The position numbers and the translations under genes are program-made. This document shows positions 22,057 to 33,608 of a stretch of 64,000 nucleotides of DNA, piece after piece; position 1 is the stretch's first letter, and every line of letters begins with the position of its first letter. Source of the DNA: Macrothele yani (taxonomy: Eukaryota > Arthropoda > Arachnida > Araneae > Macrothelidae); NCBI GenBank assembly GCA_039090855.1, contig CM077011.1, forward strand, positions 135,410,749-135,474,748, in the 5' to 3' direction. The notes beneath the pieces were generated by a model, which was not told where the DNA came from, searched no databases, and saw only the letters and a list, made by a program, of their open reading frames with translations.

Positions 22057-22749
22057 TATAATGAATAGAATTCTCCGGCTGGACGTGCAGTACAGGAAAG
22101 CTTACGTTAAGTCACGTTAGGGTTATTGAAAGGTTACTTGACGTAGCTAAAGTGTGCTTAATCTTCAAAGTGCTAGAGTTTGTTTAGGTAAGACACTCAC
22201 GTGCAATAAATTCCAAGAATATGGAATTATTTTTACTCAGCGTTCCTCATTATCTTGAATATCAGTAATATAACTTCGGTTTTAGTACATTAGTACCTTG
22301 AAGGCTCCTTTATTAGAGCGGTAAACACAATATCCCCTGAACTTAACGTAAATACTCAATGAAATAGACTTAACGGCCAGACAGAGGTCTGACAATAAAA
22401 TGAACTAAGAAAACGTACTCACTTTTAACCTTTTATTGGGGAGCTCCTGGTATTACTCAAATACACACTCCAAAATAACACAACTACTGTTAGACCGAAC
22501 TTTCGTACTATCGTAGAATCGCATACAATAATTAGGAAGAACCTATCACATATAAAACGAAGCTCCTTGGTATAGTTGAGCGCGCCTATGTATACTGCAT
22601 ACCACCACGTCATGACTTACACTCGTTGCCACATATCATTCAGCGGGAGAAACAACATCTCGTTAAGTGAGAAGATAATTTGCATAGGAAAATAAAATAA
22701 CAAGAGATAGTAAAATAAAAAAGAAACTGAATCTAGAGTATACGTTACA
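22057..22749 (-). repeat. 5' LTR of the Ty3 element
   Basis: 693 bp, same ends as the 3' LTR. It carries the promoter and polyadenylation signals of the element in principle; exact positions cannot be read. Confidence 0.93.
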
Positions 22750-22928
22750 AACTCAGTGGGCTATAAGCAGTCGCCCGTCCCTAATTTAACGTAAATGGTT
22801 CCAGGGAAAGGAGAGAGCCATTGTCGTAAGACAAACACAAGATCCATGTCCCGCCGGGATTCGAATCCGGACCCAACTCGGGCGAATGGTTTTAAGCCAT
22901 CGCTTAGATCACTGCGCCACCATGGTGG
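22750..22928 (-). mobile_element. SINE-A copy, right half
   Basis: Continues the copy begun at 15390: aactcagtgggctataagca, cgcccgtccctaattt, then the antisense head ggattcgaatcc and cttagatcactgcgccacca. The Ty3 element sits between the halves. Confidence 0.88.
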
Positions 22929-23097
22929 CAATTTTCTGGTTTAAATTATCGGATGCCGAAAATTTTAAAATCAAAATTTTGAAAGCTAATAAACCGTGTC
23001 AAAAAAAATCAGTTGCTAATTATTTACGTTCTTGTGAAAAAACTATGCCCAAGAGAAATGCGGGAAAGTTTGTGGTCATGAATAGTTTTTGCTATAC

Positions 23098-23731
23098 TCA
23101 TGAAACGCATCATAGTCATTATCAACCATTATCAATCCACTGCTGGACGGAGGTCTCCCCAAGTTTCTTCCACAACGGTCTGTCTTGTGCCAGTCTCCTC
23201 CATGTTACACCTGCATACTTTCGAATTTAATCCACCCATCTCTCATGTGGTCTTCTTCTGGGTCTTTTCCTGTCCCTTGGAATCCAGTCTAAAATTTCAG
23301 CTGTCCATTAATGGTCTGTCCTTCTGGCAATATCTCCAGCCCATTGCCATTTCAGGGATTTTACTCTGATCGTGATGTCTTTCACTCTTGTCATTTTTCT
23401 GATCCACGTGTTCCTCTTCTTATCTCCACTATAGTTACAGCAAGCATGCACCTCTCCATGCTACTTTGAGTTGTCTGCAGTCTTTGAATGTATCTTTTAG
23501 TTAAGGTCATGAAACGCACACAGCGTATTAAATCCGTTTGTTTTTGCGGTGTAGTAAGCACAAAGATTCGCCAAGCTTTCGCACTCCACAGGAGCCTTTT
23601 TCAAGGGAGGCATTATTATGTCTACCATTGCCTTGAAAAAGCCTCCCAGTGAAGTGCAAAAGCTTGGCGAATCTTTGTGTTTACTTCACAACAAAAACAA
23701 ACGAATTTAATACGCTATATGCGTTTCATGA
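23098..23731. mobile_element. MITE-like inverted repeat carrying a LINE fragment
   Basis: Arms of roughly 97 bp (23507-23604 and 23632-23731) are imperfect inverted repeats ending tcatgaaacgca / tgcgtttcatga. They share gcacaaagattcgccaagct and its complement. The outer end atactcatgaaacgca occurs again at 23095, because a LINE fragment (23110-23506) has split the left end. No protein is encoded by the MITE itself. Confidence 0.75.
23110..23506 (-). mobile_element. LINE 3' fragment with 12-bp TSD
   Basis: Minus strand reads WTAEILDWIPRDRKRPRRR then RPHERWVD and WKKLGET, a known C-terminal end of a non-LTR retrotransposon RT protein. The tail is rich in gataatg. The flanks tcatgaaacgca at 23098-23109 and 23507-23518 are direct repeats, consistent with target-primed insertion of a 5'-truncated copy. 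Confidence 0.75.
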
Positions 23732-23739
23732 GTATTCAC

Positions 23740-25255
23740 AGTCTGTTGTATTTAAAATAAAGTTTTGGATATGTTTCTGGATCTTGTAAATGTGGAGATG
23801 TCTTTTCAATGGACAGCCGAAAAGACTGACAAAGGGACACTCCTCCGAAGCAAAAGGATTTCCCCAATAAGACTTATGATAACGAAAATATCGTATTTAT
23901 AGGTGGCCGGGTGAAATGTAATAGACAAAGTGAAATTTTCACAGGGTACATTCTTCTGTGCTATATCTGCTTCTACGTATGTTGCTGAAATCGTAAAAAG
24001 TGTCATGCGGTACAGAAGCGTCTGTTCGAAATGAAGGATTAAAAAATAGAGTAGTTATAAATTCGTCACTCGCTTTTGAAACAATCGCGAATTAGCAATA
24101 TGCTGACAATAACTTTTATGAGCTGACGACAAGTGTTTTCGAAAGTGGCTGGCTCTACATTTCAAAAGCTCGCAATAATGGCTCCAAAATTAGCAAAGTT
24201 ATTTAACGCATGTTTCCAGCAAAGAGGAATTTCCTGAATCTGTCACGAGACAATCAAAACTACTTTTACTTTATTAGGTTTTACGCAGCTGATTTCACGT
24301 CGAGCTTATTAATAAAATGAGAGAAATACTCTGGGAGAATGAATTGTTAGCTTAAAATAGGCGATCGTTCATCCTTACGAAGACCTTGGGGAAACCCTGA
24401 CTTCTCGCTGTTTTACACATCTGCTCTTTCTTTCCTCATTAACTTATTTCTACGTCATTCAAGGAAACCAGTCATTTCTTCCGTAGCAGTCATAGATGCA
24501 TAACGCAAACGTTCTAAAGTGCATGATAAGGCGGTTGCTGCTGCTTAACTCAGCGATGTAACCTCCTGGTGAACCAAAGAGATCACACTGAAAATTTGAG
24601 TATTAAAATTTTTTGCCCTTCATATGGAAGTAATAATTCTTTGTCTGTAATCTGATTTGGAATGCAGATTTTGAGATATATTGCCAAACGGATATTTTCA
24701 GTTTGAAAAACCCATTTCCGCCGAAAAAACTTGATTCAGAAGGATAATCCTTGTTTGCATTTTTCAGGTAAACGTTTGCTTTTTCTTCATTTGAAAGAAT
24801 ATTTCTTGAAAATTAAATTAATTCTAAGAGTTTAATTGTTTCGAAAACGCAGCGATCGATGAAATAGCATTTCTCAGTATAATAATAAGTTCAAAGAGCC
24901 TCTTCCAGTGTTCTTTTATTTGATATTTCGGCATATATATATATGTATATAAAGTACTAATGACTCATATATCTATTGTTGATTTTAAGTTTTGCCTTTT
25001 TTTTTTGGTTTAGAAGGTGTTTTATAATTTTGTGGGAGTCATTAATACTTTATATGCATATATGACATAGCAGAAACCCATGTTCAACTAGGTCTTTGTA
25101 GAGATGAGTTAATGTTGTGCTTTGCTGGTCCTTGATAAAGCCAAAGCTCAGCATTTTCAAAATGTTCTGAATTTTTTGCTTATTTTCCCTGCTTGTATGC
25201 ATTGCACATTTTTTCTCCTGTTTTTGGCTCTGTTTAAATATGCTTCATGTTGTTT
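23740..25255. other. No gene seen
   Basis: About 1.5 kb of AT-rich sequence with only short frames and a small (AT)n tract near 24935. This is one of the least repeat-like stretches of the window. Confidence 0.45.
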
Positions 25256-25259
25256 ATGT

Positions 25260-25590
25260 ATCGTCATCATTATCTCCTCAAGCCTGTTCCACAACTGTTT
25301 GTCTTAAGCCAGTCCCCTCCATGTTATTTCGGCATGCTTTCGAATTTCATCCATCCCATCTCTCATGTGGTCTTCTTCTGGGTCTTTTTTAGTCCCTTGG
25401 TAGTTGGTATCCAGTCTAAAATTTCTGCTGTCCATCGGTTTAGGGATTTTACTCTGATCATGATGTCTTCCACTCTTGTCATTTTCTTGTTACACGAGTT
25501 TCGCACCTTATCGCATGCGTATTTTTTTTTTCTGGGTAAAATGGTGCCGGAACTCTTAAACATGAGTTGTTCAAACCCGGATTGAGGCTT
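25260..25590 (-). mobile_element. LINE 3' fragment
   Basis: Same family as 23110-23506: minus-strand WTAEILDWIPTT..LKKTQKKTT, with ttcatccatcccatctctca and its neighbours shared on the plus strand. A small insertion splits the DWIP..RDRKR region. 5'-truncated and inactive. Confidence 0.75.
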
Positions 25591-25615
25591 AGGCTGAATG
25601 AAAAGCAACTCCATT

Positions 25616-26100
25616 TCTTGAATATTTTTTAAAACCTTATCATCGCTGTATGGTATAAATTATAAAAAACATAATTTACATGCTCATATTATATTAAATT
25701 ACTATATTAAACAATAATTAATAATCCGTCCGCTGCAATACCTAACTACGGCTCAGAAAAGCCATGGGGCTGTAGCAGCAAAGGCAATGTTGCAGAGTTT
25801 ACATCAGCATACGGACCGATTATTGGCCCGATTAGTGGCTGCACATGAAAGACTGATGCATCTTTATTATATATATGCATCTATATGATCCAGAATATCC
25901 AACGAATAGAGACAGCGCTTCCCTTCTCCCAAAATCGTTTTGAGCACCAAAGGTAACATGTCTTGGAAGAGCACAGAGCACTGCTGGTGGATTGTGTTGA
26001 AAATGGATCAATCATCATGGTAACGTATTTTTCTTACATCCCATCTGGACAAAATGCTGCAGGAACTGAAATAAAAACGTAGGTGGAAGTTGTAAACATT
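25616..26100. other. No clear gene; possible upstream part of a mariner
   Basis: Low-information sequence leading into the mariner remnant at 26105. Some of it may be decayed transposase, but I cannot read a motif. Confidence 0.3.
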
Positions 26101-26104
26101 TGTC

Positions 26105-26400
26105 CTGTTTCTGCAGGACAATGTTTCGTCTCACACGTCTGTAGTCACGCAGGCAAAGATTCGTAAAATTGAATTTGAACTGCTGAAACGTCCTATACTT
26201 GATTACCGGATTTAGCACAATCTGAATACCATTTGTTTAGAAAACTGAATAAACACTTGAAAGGGAAAATTGCAGTCCATTTCTGATGTTACATCAGCTA
26301 TTAGTACGTGGTTTTGGGCGCAACTATCAGATTTGCATTTGAAACGCTTAAATGAAAATCTTAAAAGTGTGTTGTTCTCGGACGGGAGTATAAATGTATA
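26105..26400 (+). pseudogene. Mariner transposase remnant
   Basis: Plus strand reads LFLQDNVSSHTSVVTQAKI (second catalytic Asp region), KIEFELLKRPILDYRI where PHPPYSPD would stand, then KGKLQSISDVTSAISTWF, like the post-catalytic end of mariner enzymes. Heavily mutated. Confidence 0.6.
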
Positions 26401-26449
26401 GAATGATGTGTTATAAAACCATTCCCTTGACTTCATTTCTTTTCTGCTT

Positions 26450-27495
26450 CTTTTTAAGATGCAATCCCATCTTTAGCAAAATGTTAAACTTCAGTTCAAT
26501 TTTTGGATGTCGTGTTAGGAGTTACTTGATTTTCTGGTAAGGTGGAATCCAGTTTATAGCAAAATATTGTATGTGTGTGTGAACTGCAGCTAAATTTTTG
26601 GGTAACGTAATAGTTGTTACTAGCATTTTTCGTAAGATGGAATTCCATACTTCTAGCAGAATTCTGAATAGAAGCTCAATTTTGGGGTGCCTTGTGAGTT
26701 GTGGCTAACATTTCTAGTGAGGTAGAAACCCATATTTCCAGCGAATGCTGAATTGAAACTCAATTTGTGGGTACCTTGTGAGTTGTAACTAGCATTTCTA
26801 GTGAGGTGGAATATTCCCATATTCTAGCAGAATGCTGAATAGAAGCTCAAATTGGGGGTGCCTTGGGAGTTGTAACTAGCATTTCTAGTAAGGTGGAATA
26901 TTCCCATATTCTAGCAGAATGCTGAATAGAAGCTCAAATTGGGGGTGCCTTGGGAGTTGTAACTAGCATTTCTAGTAAGGTGGAATATTCCCATATTCTA
27001 GCAGAATGCTGAATAGAAGCTCAAATTGGGGGTGCCTTGGGAGTTGTAACTAGCATTTCTAGTAATGTGGAATATTCCCATATTCTAGCAGAATGCTGAA
27101 TAGAAGCTCAAATTGGGGGTGCCTTGGGAGTTGTAACTAGCATTTCTAGTAATGTGGAATATTCCCATATTCTAGCAGAATGCTGAATAGAAGCTCAAAT
27201 TGGGGGTGCCTTGGGAGTTGTAACTAGCATTTCTAGTAAGGTGGAATATTCCCATATTCTAGCAGAATGCTGAATAGAAGCTCAAATTGGGGGTGCCTTG
27301 GGAGTTGTAACTAGCATTTCTAGTAAGGTGGAATATTCCCATATTCTAGCAGAATGCTGAATAGAAGCTCAAATTGGGGGTGCCTTGGGAGTTGTAACTA
27401 GCATTTCTAGTAAGATGGAATCCCATTTCTAGCAGAATGCTGAAAAGAAGCTCAATTTGGGAGTGCCTTGTGAGTTTTAACTAGCATTTCTAGTA
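26450..27495. repeat. 87-bp satellite array
   Basis: Seven copies with ggaatattcccatattctag start at 26808, 26895, 26982, 27069, 27156, 27243 and 27330, exactly 87 bp apart and almost identical. A shorter copy lies at 27417, and about four diverged ones lie upstream from 26450. Each holds gttgtaactagcatttctag. The central homogeneity with decayed edges is typical of unequal crossing-over. Confidence 0.97.
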
Positions 27496-28312
27496 GACTG
27501 TAAAATAAATTCTGAAATTCATGAACCACTTTCCGTCATTTCTTTTGTGAATTAACGAAGCATATTTCTAATACAACCTTTTCCGTGAAATAACGGAAAG
27601 AAACTTGAATTTCACAGATTTTTCTTACCACGCGGGAAAATTCTGAATTTTCAAAAACCTTTCCACAATTCCTTTCTTTTATTGACGGAAAGACTCCGTT
27701 TTCACTTTTTCCGTTCCCGCATGACGAGAAGTTACCAGTAATAGGAGCGATTGGTGAGAATACTTGAGGTATGATTAACTTTTTTTGTCAAAAAAAAAAA
27801 ATTCATCATACCTTGAGTATTTTGAAGTTCCGTAGCGAGATCGGATTTTGTGGATAGCATATCGCATGAATTTTGTTTATTTCGGCACAGGATATTTCTT
27901 CTCTCCCAGGTTTTGTGCACCAGCTATTTATTATATATTGTATTACTGTAAAAAGCCTGGTACTTAACTTATTGCACAGGGGATGTATCAGTCTTTGGAT
28001 TTCTTAAGACAAAAGCTATTACACCTATAAAGAGTAAATTTTATGTTCAGGAGTTTGTGAAATAAAACTATAAAGAAGTACATTCCCCCCCCTTTTTTTT
28101 TAAAGATGATTGAGTCATTGTAAATTTAAAAAGATCAAGTTGCAAAGCATTATTTTGCTTCGAAAAATCACGATTGAAAATGACTAATTTGTGAAAAGTT
28201 CTTCTAGAGAAAAAAAAATATTACAAACCTATTCAGAAAATAATAAGCTCCAACAGAAAATAAAATAATTAAATCCCTCGCATTAATGACAAAAAAAAAA
28301 AAAAAAAAAAAA

Positions 28313-28608
28313 TCCGATCAGATCTTATGTAGAGGATTTTGGGAAGGTAGTGTCTGACCCCAGTAGGAAGCTAGGAGATTTGGGCTAGAGTGTCCGATAG
28401 GAAAGGGACACGGAAGCGAGGTAGGAAGGGAGAGGAAGACACCCTTATTTATTACCGGGGGGACAGTTTCCAGGGTCCGACGGCTTAACTTACCCATCCG
28501 ACGCACGGCGGATATTTAGTGGTTCGAGCGTTCGTTCCTCCCTGGGATCGAACCCGATGTCTTCTCCGTGGCAGTTACAATCGTTGACCACTAGGCCACC
28601 CGCAGTCC
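28313..28608 (-). mobile_element. SINE-E copy (minus)
   Basis: Antisense of the SINE-E family: atcctc..gggaaggtagtgtctgac, accggggggacagt, ccatccgacgcacggcgga, and a head with the box B complement gggatcgaaccc and ccactaggccacccgc. The A run before it (28291-28312) belongs to the host element, as the second host copy shows. Confidence 0.85.
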
Positions 28609-28679
28609 ACAAAAAAAAATTGTTTCATCGTCGTGCAATTTGTTTTACGTGATTCTGATTCCGGTGTGTTTCTGGCTGA

Positions 28680-28745
28680 GTGGTTAAAGGCGCGCGTTAT
28701 CTGTTGAACCAACACAAACGACTGGGGGTTCGTCCCTGACTGCAG
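28680..28745 (+). other. tRNA-like sequence inside the TTCCGT-rich element
   Basis: tggctgagtggttaaaggcg resembles box A of Ser/Leu tRNAs, and gggggttcgtccct resembles box B, about 45 bp apart. The related stretch in copy 2 (33880-33915, antisense) keeps ccactgagcc. It could be a decayed tRNA-derived SINE head or an internal polymerase III promoter of the element. Confidence 0.5.
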
Positions 28746-29016
28746 CGGAAGGATTGATTATCTGGGGTAAGGGGTGAAAAATCCAGGGTCGTCAATTTTG
28801 TGGAATTTCAGTTTAAATATAAAAAAACCTGAAATGGATTTTTTTCTGAAATAAACGGAATTTCTGACTACGGAAAATCTGTGAAAATACGGAAGTTAAA
28901 ATAAACGGGCACTTTTAAAAACGGAAATTTCTGAAAAAGACTGTAACCTACCGGAAAATTTGCTGCATGTTATTTTCAGAAATTTTCCGTGAATTCACAC
29001 CACTTTTCTTTACAGT

Positions 29017-29330
29017 GTAATGTGGAATCCCATTTCTAGCAGAATGTTGGACTACAGCTCAATTTCGGTGTGCTGCATGAAGTGCAACTAGTTTTTTCAT
29101 TAAGACGGTATCGTATCTAGTAGAATGTTGAACTACAGCTCAATTTTGGAATACAGTGTGAGATGTTACTAGCTGTTCTTGTCTGAAATAGCCCTATTTC
29201 AGTTGGACGACTGAACTGGAGCTTAATTTTGGGATGCAGTTTGAGATACCACCAGCAATTCCAGTTGGAAGAAATCCCATTGAGAGTGTAATACTGAACT
29301 CTGGCTAAATTGTGAGATGTGTTACAGGAT
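29017..29330. repeat. 87-bp satellite, diverged continuation
   Basis: After the inserted element the satellite resumes with gtaatgtggaatcccatttc and about three decayed units (agcagaatgttg..ctacagctcaatt). It ends where the LINE begins. Confidence 0.8.
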
Positions 29331-29354
29331 GACCTCCCTACTTAATATCCAGGT

Positions 29355-29792
29355 GTGCCATATGAGCAAGGATCTAGTGCTAATGACATTATTAGTGAAG
29401 TGGCTAGTAAGGTGGGTGTTGATTTAGACATCATTCAGGAGACGCATGCAGTCCACTGGGTGCCCACTCCTGGAAACCCATCACGAAAAAATATCGTTGT
29501 GAGATTTCTCAATCGAAGAAAGCATGATGCTTTCTTCATGGCTGCAAAACATTTCAGGAAAAGACATGGAAACTTTACAGCCATTGGTTTTAATGACGAC
29601 AGTCCAATCTATGTAAATGATCATCTTTGCCCTGCCAGTAAACGCCTTCTTGGTCTAGTGCAAACAAGGAAAAGAGAATGTGAGTGGAATTTCGTGTGGA
29701 CGGATCGAAACGGTAGGATCTTTGCCCGCAAAGATAAGGACTCGCCTGCGCTGCACATTCAGTCTGTTAGTGACACGAAAAAAATTAACTAG
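29355..29792 (+). pseudogene. LINE ORF1-like protein, 3' part
   Basis: 145 codons resembling the C-terminal half of ORF1 proteins in jockey/CR1-group elements: VPTPGNPSRKNIVVRFLNRR (RRM-like RNA-binding strand), ASKRLLGLVQTRKRE and FVWTDRNGRIFARKD. Such proteins bind the element RNA. The N-terminal half with its coiled coil or zinc finger is missing, so the copy is 5'-truncated at the satellite junction. It stays open over this length; whether it is expressed is unknown. Confidence 0.75.
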
Positions 29793-29929
29793 ATATTACA
29801 ATGATATTCACCCTCCATCTGCTCTGATTAATGTCTGGCCCTGAACAAATCTATGACCCTTACCTGGATTATTACCATCTGGACTGTATACTTGTGAAAA
29901 GGTATTTTCATATGATCTCTCTGATGAAA

Positions 29930-31367
29930 TCGACAAATTTGGTGTCATTTTTACATATCAATATTCAAAGCATTAACTCTAAATTTGATAAGCTTCAAAT
30001 ATTTCTATCACACTGAGAAAAATGTTTTGTTAATTCAACAATAATTTTGTTGAATCAACAAAACATTTTGTCGATATACAGTCAACACCAATTTTTGTTG
30101 AATTTGCAAAATTATTTTGCTGAAAATTATTGTTGATTTAATAAAATTTATTGCTATCACGACAAACCGTTTTGTTCAGTTAACAAAATGATTAGGTCGA
30201 TTTTGGGGAATTTGTTTGATCCAACAAAACATATTGTTATCATGACAAAATGTTTTTTTGCTGCAACAAAACATTTTGTCATGATAACAATATGTTTTGT
30301 TGGATCAAACAAATTCCCAAAAATCGACAAATCATTTTGTTAAATGAACAAAACGTTTTGTCGTGATAATAAATTTTGTTAAATCAACAATAATTTTCAA
30401 CAAAATAATTTTGCAAATTCAACAAAAAATTTTGTTGACTGTATATCGACAAAATGTTTTGTTGAATTAACAAAACGTTTTTCTTAGTGCACAGTTGAAT
30501 CATGATTTTTCTGCAATTGCACTTAGCAAAACTCATTTAATTGATGCGAAACAAAAGGAATTTTTTAATCTCAGTAACTATAATTTTGAATGCAAAGTTA
30601 GAAATCAGAATAATTCATTACTGAATATAAGGGGTTCTGGTGGGATAGGACTGTACCTGAAGTCTCACATCACCTACTTTATTCGTGATGACTTGAATAA
30701 TATGCCCCTTGTACTTGATACTTGTGAAATGTTTTGGATTGAAATCAAAAGTCACAAGTCCGAAAACCTAATTATTGGCGTTATCTACAGATCGCCCAGT
30801 AGTGATCGAAAAGCCTTTTGTGAATGCTTTGACAATATCTTAAACAAAATAAATAACGAAAATAAAAATTGCATTTTTCTGGGAGATATTAATATTAGCA
30901 TTAACAACCTATCTCTAAGTGAAATCTATCTTAATATGCTATCAGGCAATTTTTTTAAGATGTGCATTTCTATACCTACTCGTGGTGCCAATACTCTAGA
31001 CCATATTGGTACTAGCTTACTTAATACTGCTTTAGAGTCCGGAGTGATCGATTTTAGTATTAGTGATCACAACCCTGTCTTCATTCATGTTCCAGGTTTT
31101 TCAAATTACCATTACACAGTTAATCACAAAACAATCTCCTATTGTGACTACACCACGTTAGCTGACCTAGTTTTTAATTTTGAGTGGGACAAGTCGGGTA
31201 TCTACAATACAACTTGTCCAACTATAGCTACCAAAATTTTGCAAGGCATTTTGAAGGATTTTCTTGAGATCACAACCGTTCACAAGGTAGTTAAGACTAA
31301 ATATAACATTAAGATCCAACCTTGGATGACCAATGGAATCATTAGATCAATAAAAAAAAAAGGATAA
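29930..31367 (+). pseudogene. LINE endonuclease, interrupted by a palindromic element
   Basis: Begins with FLHINIQSINSKFDKLQIFL (to 30010), the usual start of an apurinic-type endonuclease. It is interrupted by 30011-30489 and resumes in the right frame with NHDFSAIALSKTHL (a normal E replaced by K). Then follow GGIGLYLKS, IIGVIYRSPS, CIFLGDINIS (GDxN), LDHIGTS and VIDFSISDHNPVF with catalytic SDH. Ends IKKKG at an A run. Inactive through the insertion and downstream stops. Confidence 0.88.
30011..30489. mobile_element. 479-bp palindromic foldback element
   Basis: Starts cactgagaaaaatg and ends cgtttttcttagtg. Each half, about 240 bp, is nearly the reverse complement of the other, with the centre near 30258. 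Internal words aaaacattttgt and ttgttgaatcaacaa repeat. The dinucleotide ca flanks both sides (30009-30010 and 30490-30491). Removing the element and one ca rejoins the endonuclease frame exactly. No protein. Confidence 0.9.
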
Positions 31368-33475
31368 GCTTCGTAAAAAAAGCAGAAAGAATCCTTATAA
31401 CAGTCACTTACGTGATAAGTATAAAAGGTATAATTATGCCCTAAGAAATGTTATTCAGCATGCGAAAGTTGCTTATTACAACTCGCTATTTCAGATGCAG
31501 GAAATAACTATTATCAAAAATGGAAAATAATCAAATCAGCTATTAACAAATGATCCTGTGCTACTGAAACTCAGCTGACGTTAAAAGGAAATTCTGGTAA
31601 TTTTAATGTTGATTCAAAATCAGTCGCTGATGAATTCGACAATTAATTCATTAGCATAGGTCATGATTTAGCATCTCAGCAAAACTTGCCCACAAATACT
31701 AAAGGTTATTATTCTTTATCCAAAATTAAGGAAGTTCCCTTTTCAATGTTTCTACGCACTTTGGATGATACTCAAATCCATAATATTATCACTTCATTGT
31801 CCCTAAAAAGAAGTGCTGGTTCAGACAATATTGATAGCAGAGTCATAAAAGACTCGATCTATATTTTAGTACCACTTATAACACATATTATTAATTTGAG
31901 TTTTTATTCAGGTCAGTTTCCTGACAGTCTGAAAATCGCTAAGGTTATTCCTATTTTTAAAAAAGGAGATGGGGAATCTACCTCTAATTACAGACCGATA
32001 TCTTTGTTACCCGTTTCGAGTACAATTTTTGAAAAGTATATTCACAGCAGAATGGATCAGTTCGGTTTCCAAAGAAACAGATCTACTGAAATGGAGGTTG
32101 CTAAGTTATCAAACTTCATTTCCGAAGCACTAGATGACAGTTATTTTACTATTTGTGTTTTTATTGATTTCCAAAAAGTTTTCGACACGGAAAATCAGGA
32201 TATTCTGTTACATAAATTACCCAAATACGGTTTTCGTGGCAAAATTATTTCCCTCTTAATGAGCTACCTCTCTAATCGCAAACAGTATGTCTCTGTAAAT
32301 AAGATAAACTCTGATCTACTTAATATTTCATGTGCAGTGCCTCAAGGTTCGGTATTGGGACCGTTACTGTTCCTGTTATATATTAATGACCTTCCTCTGT
32401 GCCTGCAATCAACTCATGCTTTGCTATACGCTGATGACACTGTCATTTCTCAAAAATGTCATGATTTGCATAAGTTACAGATAATGATCAATAATGATCT
32501 ATCAAATTTATCTCATTGGTTATGCTCTAACAAATAATCACTTAATATTTTAAAAACCAACTCCGTATATTTCCGAAATGTTCATAAAAGAGAGGACATA
32601 AATAACTTTCCAGTCAGGATTAATGATCTTCCACTTAAAATTGTGGACAAAGTTCAGTATCCTGGTGTTTGGTTTGATGAATTCTTTAACTGGAACACGC
32701 ATGTTCAGTTGTTTCCTTACAGGTTGGCCTGCTTGGTAAAATTAGGCATCTCTTCCCTATCAATGTCCTAAAAACATTTTATTATGCTTTTATTTATACC
32801 CATCTCTCCTACTGTCTGGAATCCTGGTATTCAAATATAAGTGCAAACAATAAGTAATGCTTGCTCAAATTACAGAAGAAATCTGTTCGCTATATGCTGA
32901 ACACAGATTACATGTCTCATTCAAAACCATTATTTCTAAAACTAAATATTCTAAAAATCCATGAAATTTTTACTTTGAAACTAGGTATCATGTTTTTTTA
33001 AATAATGCATCTTAAACTGTCTATTTTTCAATCTGACATCAGATATCTGGATTACTCTATCTTCACCAGATCTGTTGCTAACAACAAATCATGTCAGCCG
33101 TGTGTTAGACTTAAATAGCATACTGTATAAAGCCATTAACCTATGGAATAATCTCCCAGAGGGCATCAGATCTCTGGAAAACATCAAAAAGTTTTCCTTG
33201 TCTCTGCAAATAACATTGTAAATCACCCTGATCTCCATAACGAATCCCAATCCTATCATTAAATTGTAGTTCCAAGCATGCTGCTAACAGTGGTGCTTCT
33301 GTTATAACCATCTTACTTGCTTTCATATATGCCATGTTTTATTCCTTTTCTTATATCTGATAGGGGGAATCGCCTTACAACCAATGTGTTCAGATTCCTC
33401 CTAGTGTATTGCATTTTCATATAACTGTAATTTTTAAATGTGTGCAATAAAATAATTGTAATTGTAATTACAACT
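31368..33475 (+). pseudogene. LINE reverse transcriptase and 3' end
   Basis: The best frame is 31686-32537 (283 codons): LKRSAGSDNIDSRVIK, PDSLKIAKVIPIFKKGD, YRPISLLPVSSTIFEKYI, FIDFQKVFDT (first Asp), AVPQGSVLGPLLFLLYINDL and LLYADDTVIS (catalytic Asp pair). Upstream (31368-31685) and downstream (from 32538) the protein continues in several frames with stops. The end carries a taattg repeat near 33450 in place of a poly-A tail, typical of CR1/jockey-related groups. Clade not resolved by eye. Confidence 0.88.
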
Positions 33476-33608
33476 ACTGACACCAAATTCTTAAAGGACG
33501 TAAATCCAGGCGGGATAATGAATCGCTTAGCGCTTCAGCATCGCCCCATTTTTTAGGCAATTCTGCAGCGAACTCTAAACATGCAGAAAAGAATGCAAAT
33601 TCTACACT

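Larger units (their letters stand above)
15433..22749 (-). mobile_element. Complete Ty3/gypsy LTR retrotransposon, inactive
   Basis: A 7317-bp element read on the minus strand: 5' LTR (22057-22749), primer binding site, gag, protease, reverse transcriptase, RNase H, integrase, proline-rich tail, polypurine tract, 3' LTR (15433-16125). Protease-RT-RNase H-integrase order is that of Ty3/gypsy. A 4-bp duplication (aact, 15429-15432 and 22750-22753) flanks it inside a SINE-A copy. The LTRs look about 98% identical, yet gag and pol carry several in-frame stops and at least two frameshifts. No envelope gene is seen. Confidence 0.95.
27496..29016 (+). mobile_element. TTCCGT-rich element of unknown family, copy 1
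   Basis: About 1.5 kb inserted in the 87-bp satellite with a likely 3-bp duplication (gta). Ends actgtaaa and tttacagt are inverted. Both end regions are full of ttccgt/acggaa words. It carries no readable protein. A tRNA-like stretch lies at 28680-28745. A second copy, inverted, lies at 33609-35400, and the two align over most of their length (for example gtagcgagatcgga, cataccttgag, gtttgtgaaataa). SINE-E interrupts this copy. Confidence 0.75.

Noticed and set aside
15433..22749. Endogenous retrovirus with envelope gene
   Set aside because: No envelope-like frame, signal peptide or membrane anchor was found between integrase and the 3' LTR. It is a Ty3/gypsy retrotransposon without env.
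26450..27495. Regularly spaced repeats considered as a CRISPR array
   Set aside because: Units are 87 bp, contiguous and near-identical, with no unique spacers. It is a eukaryotic satellite.
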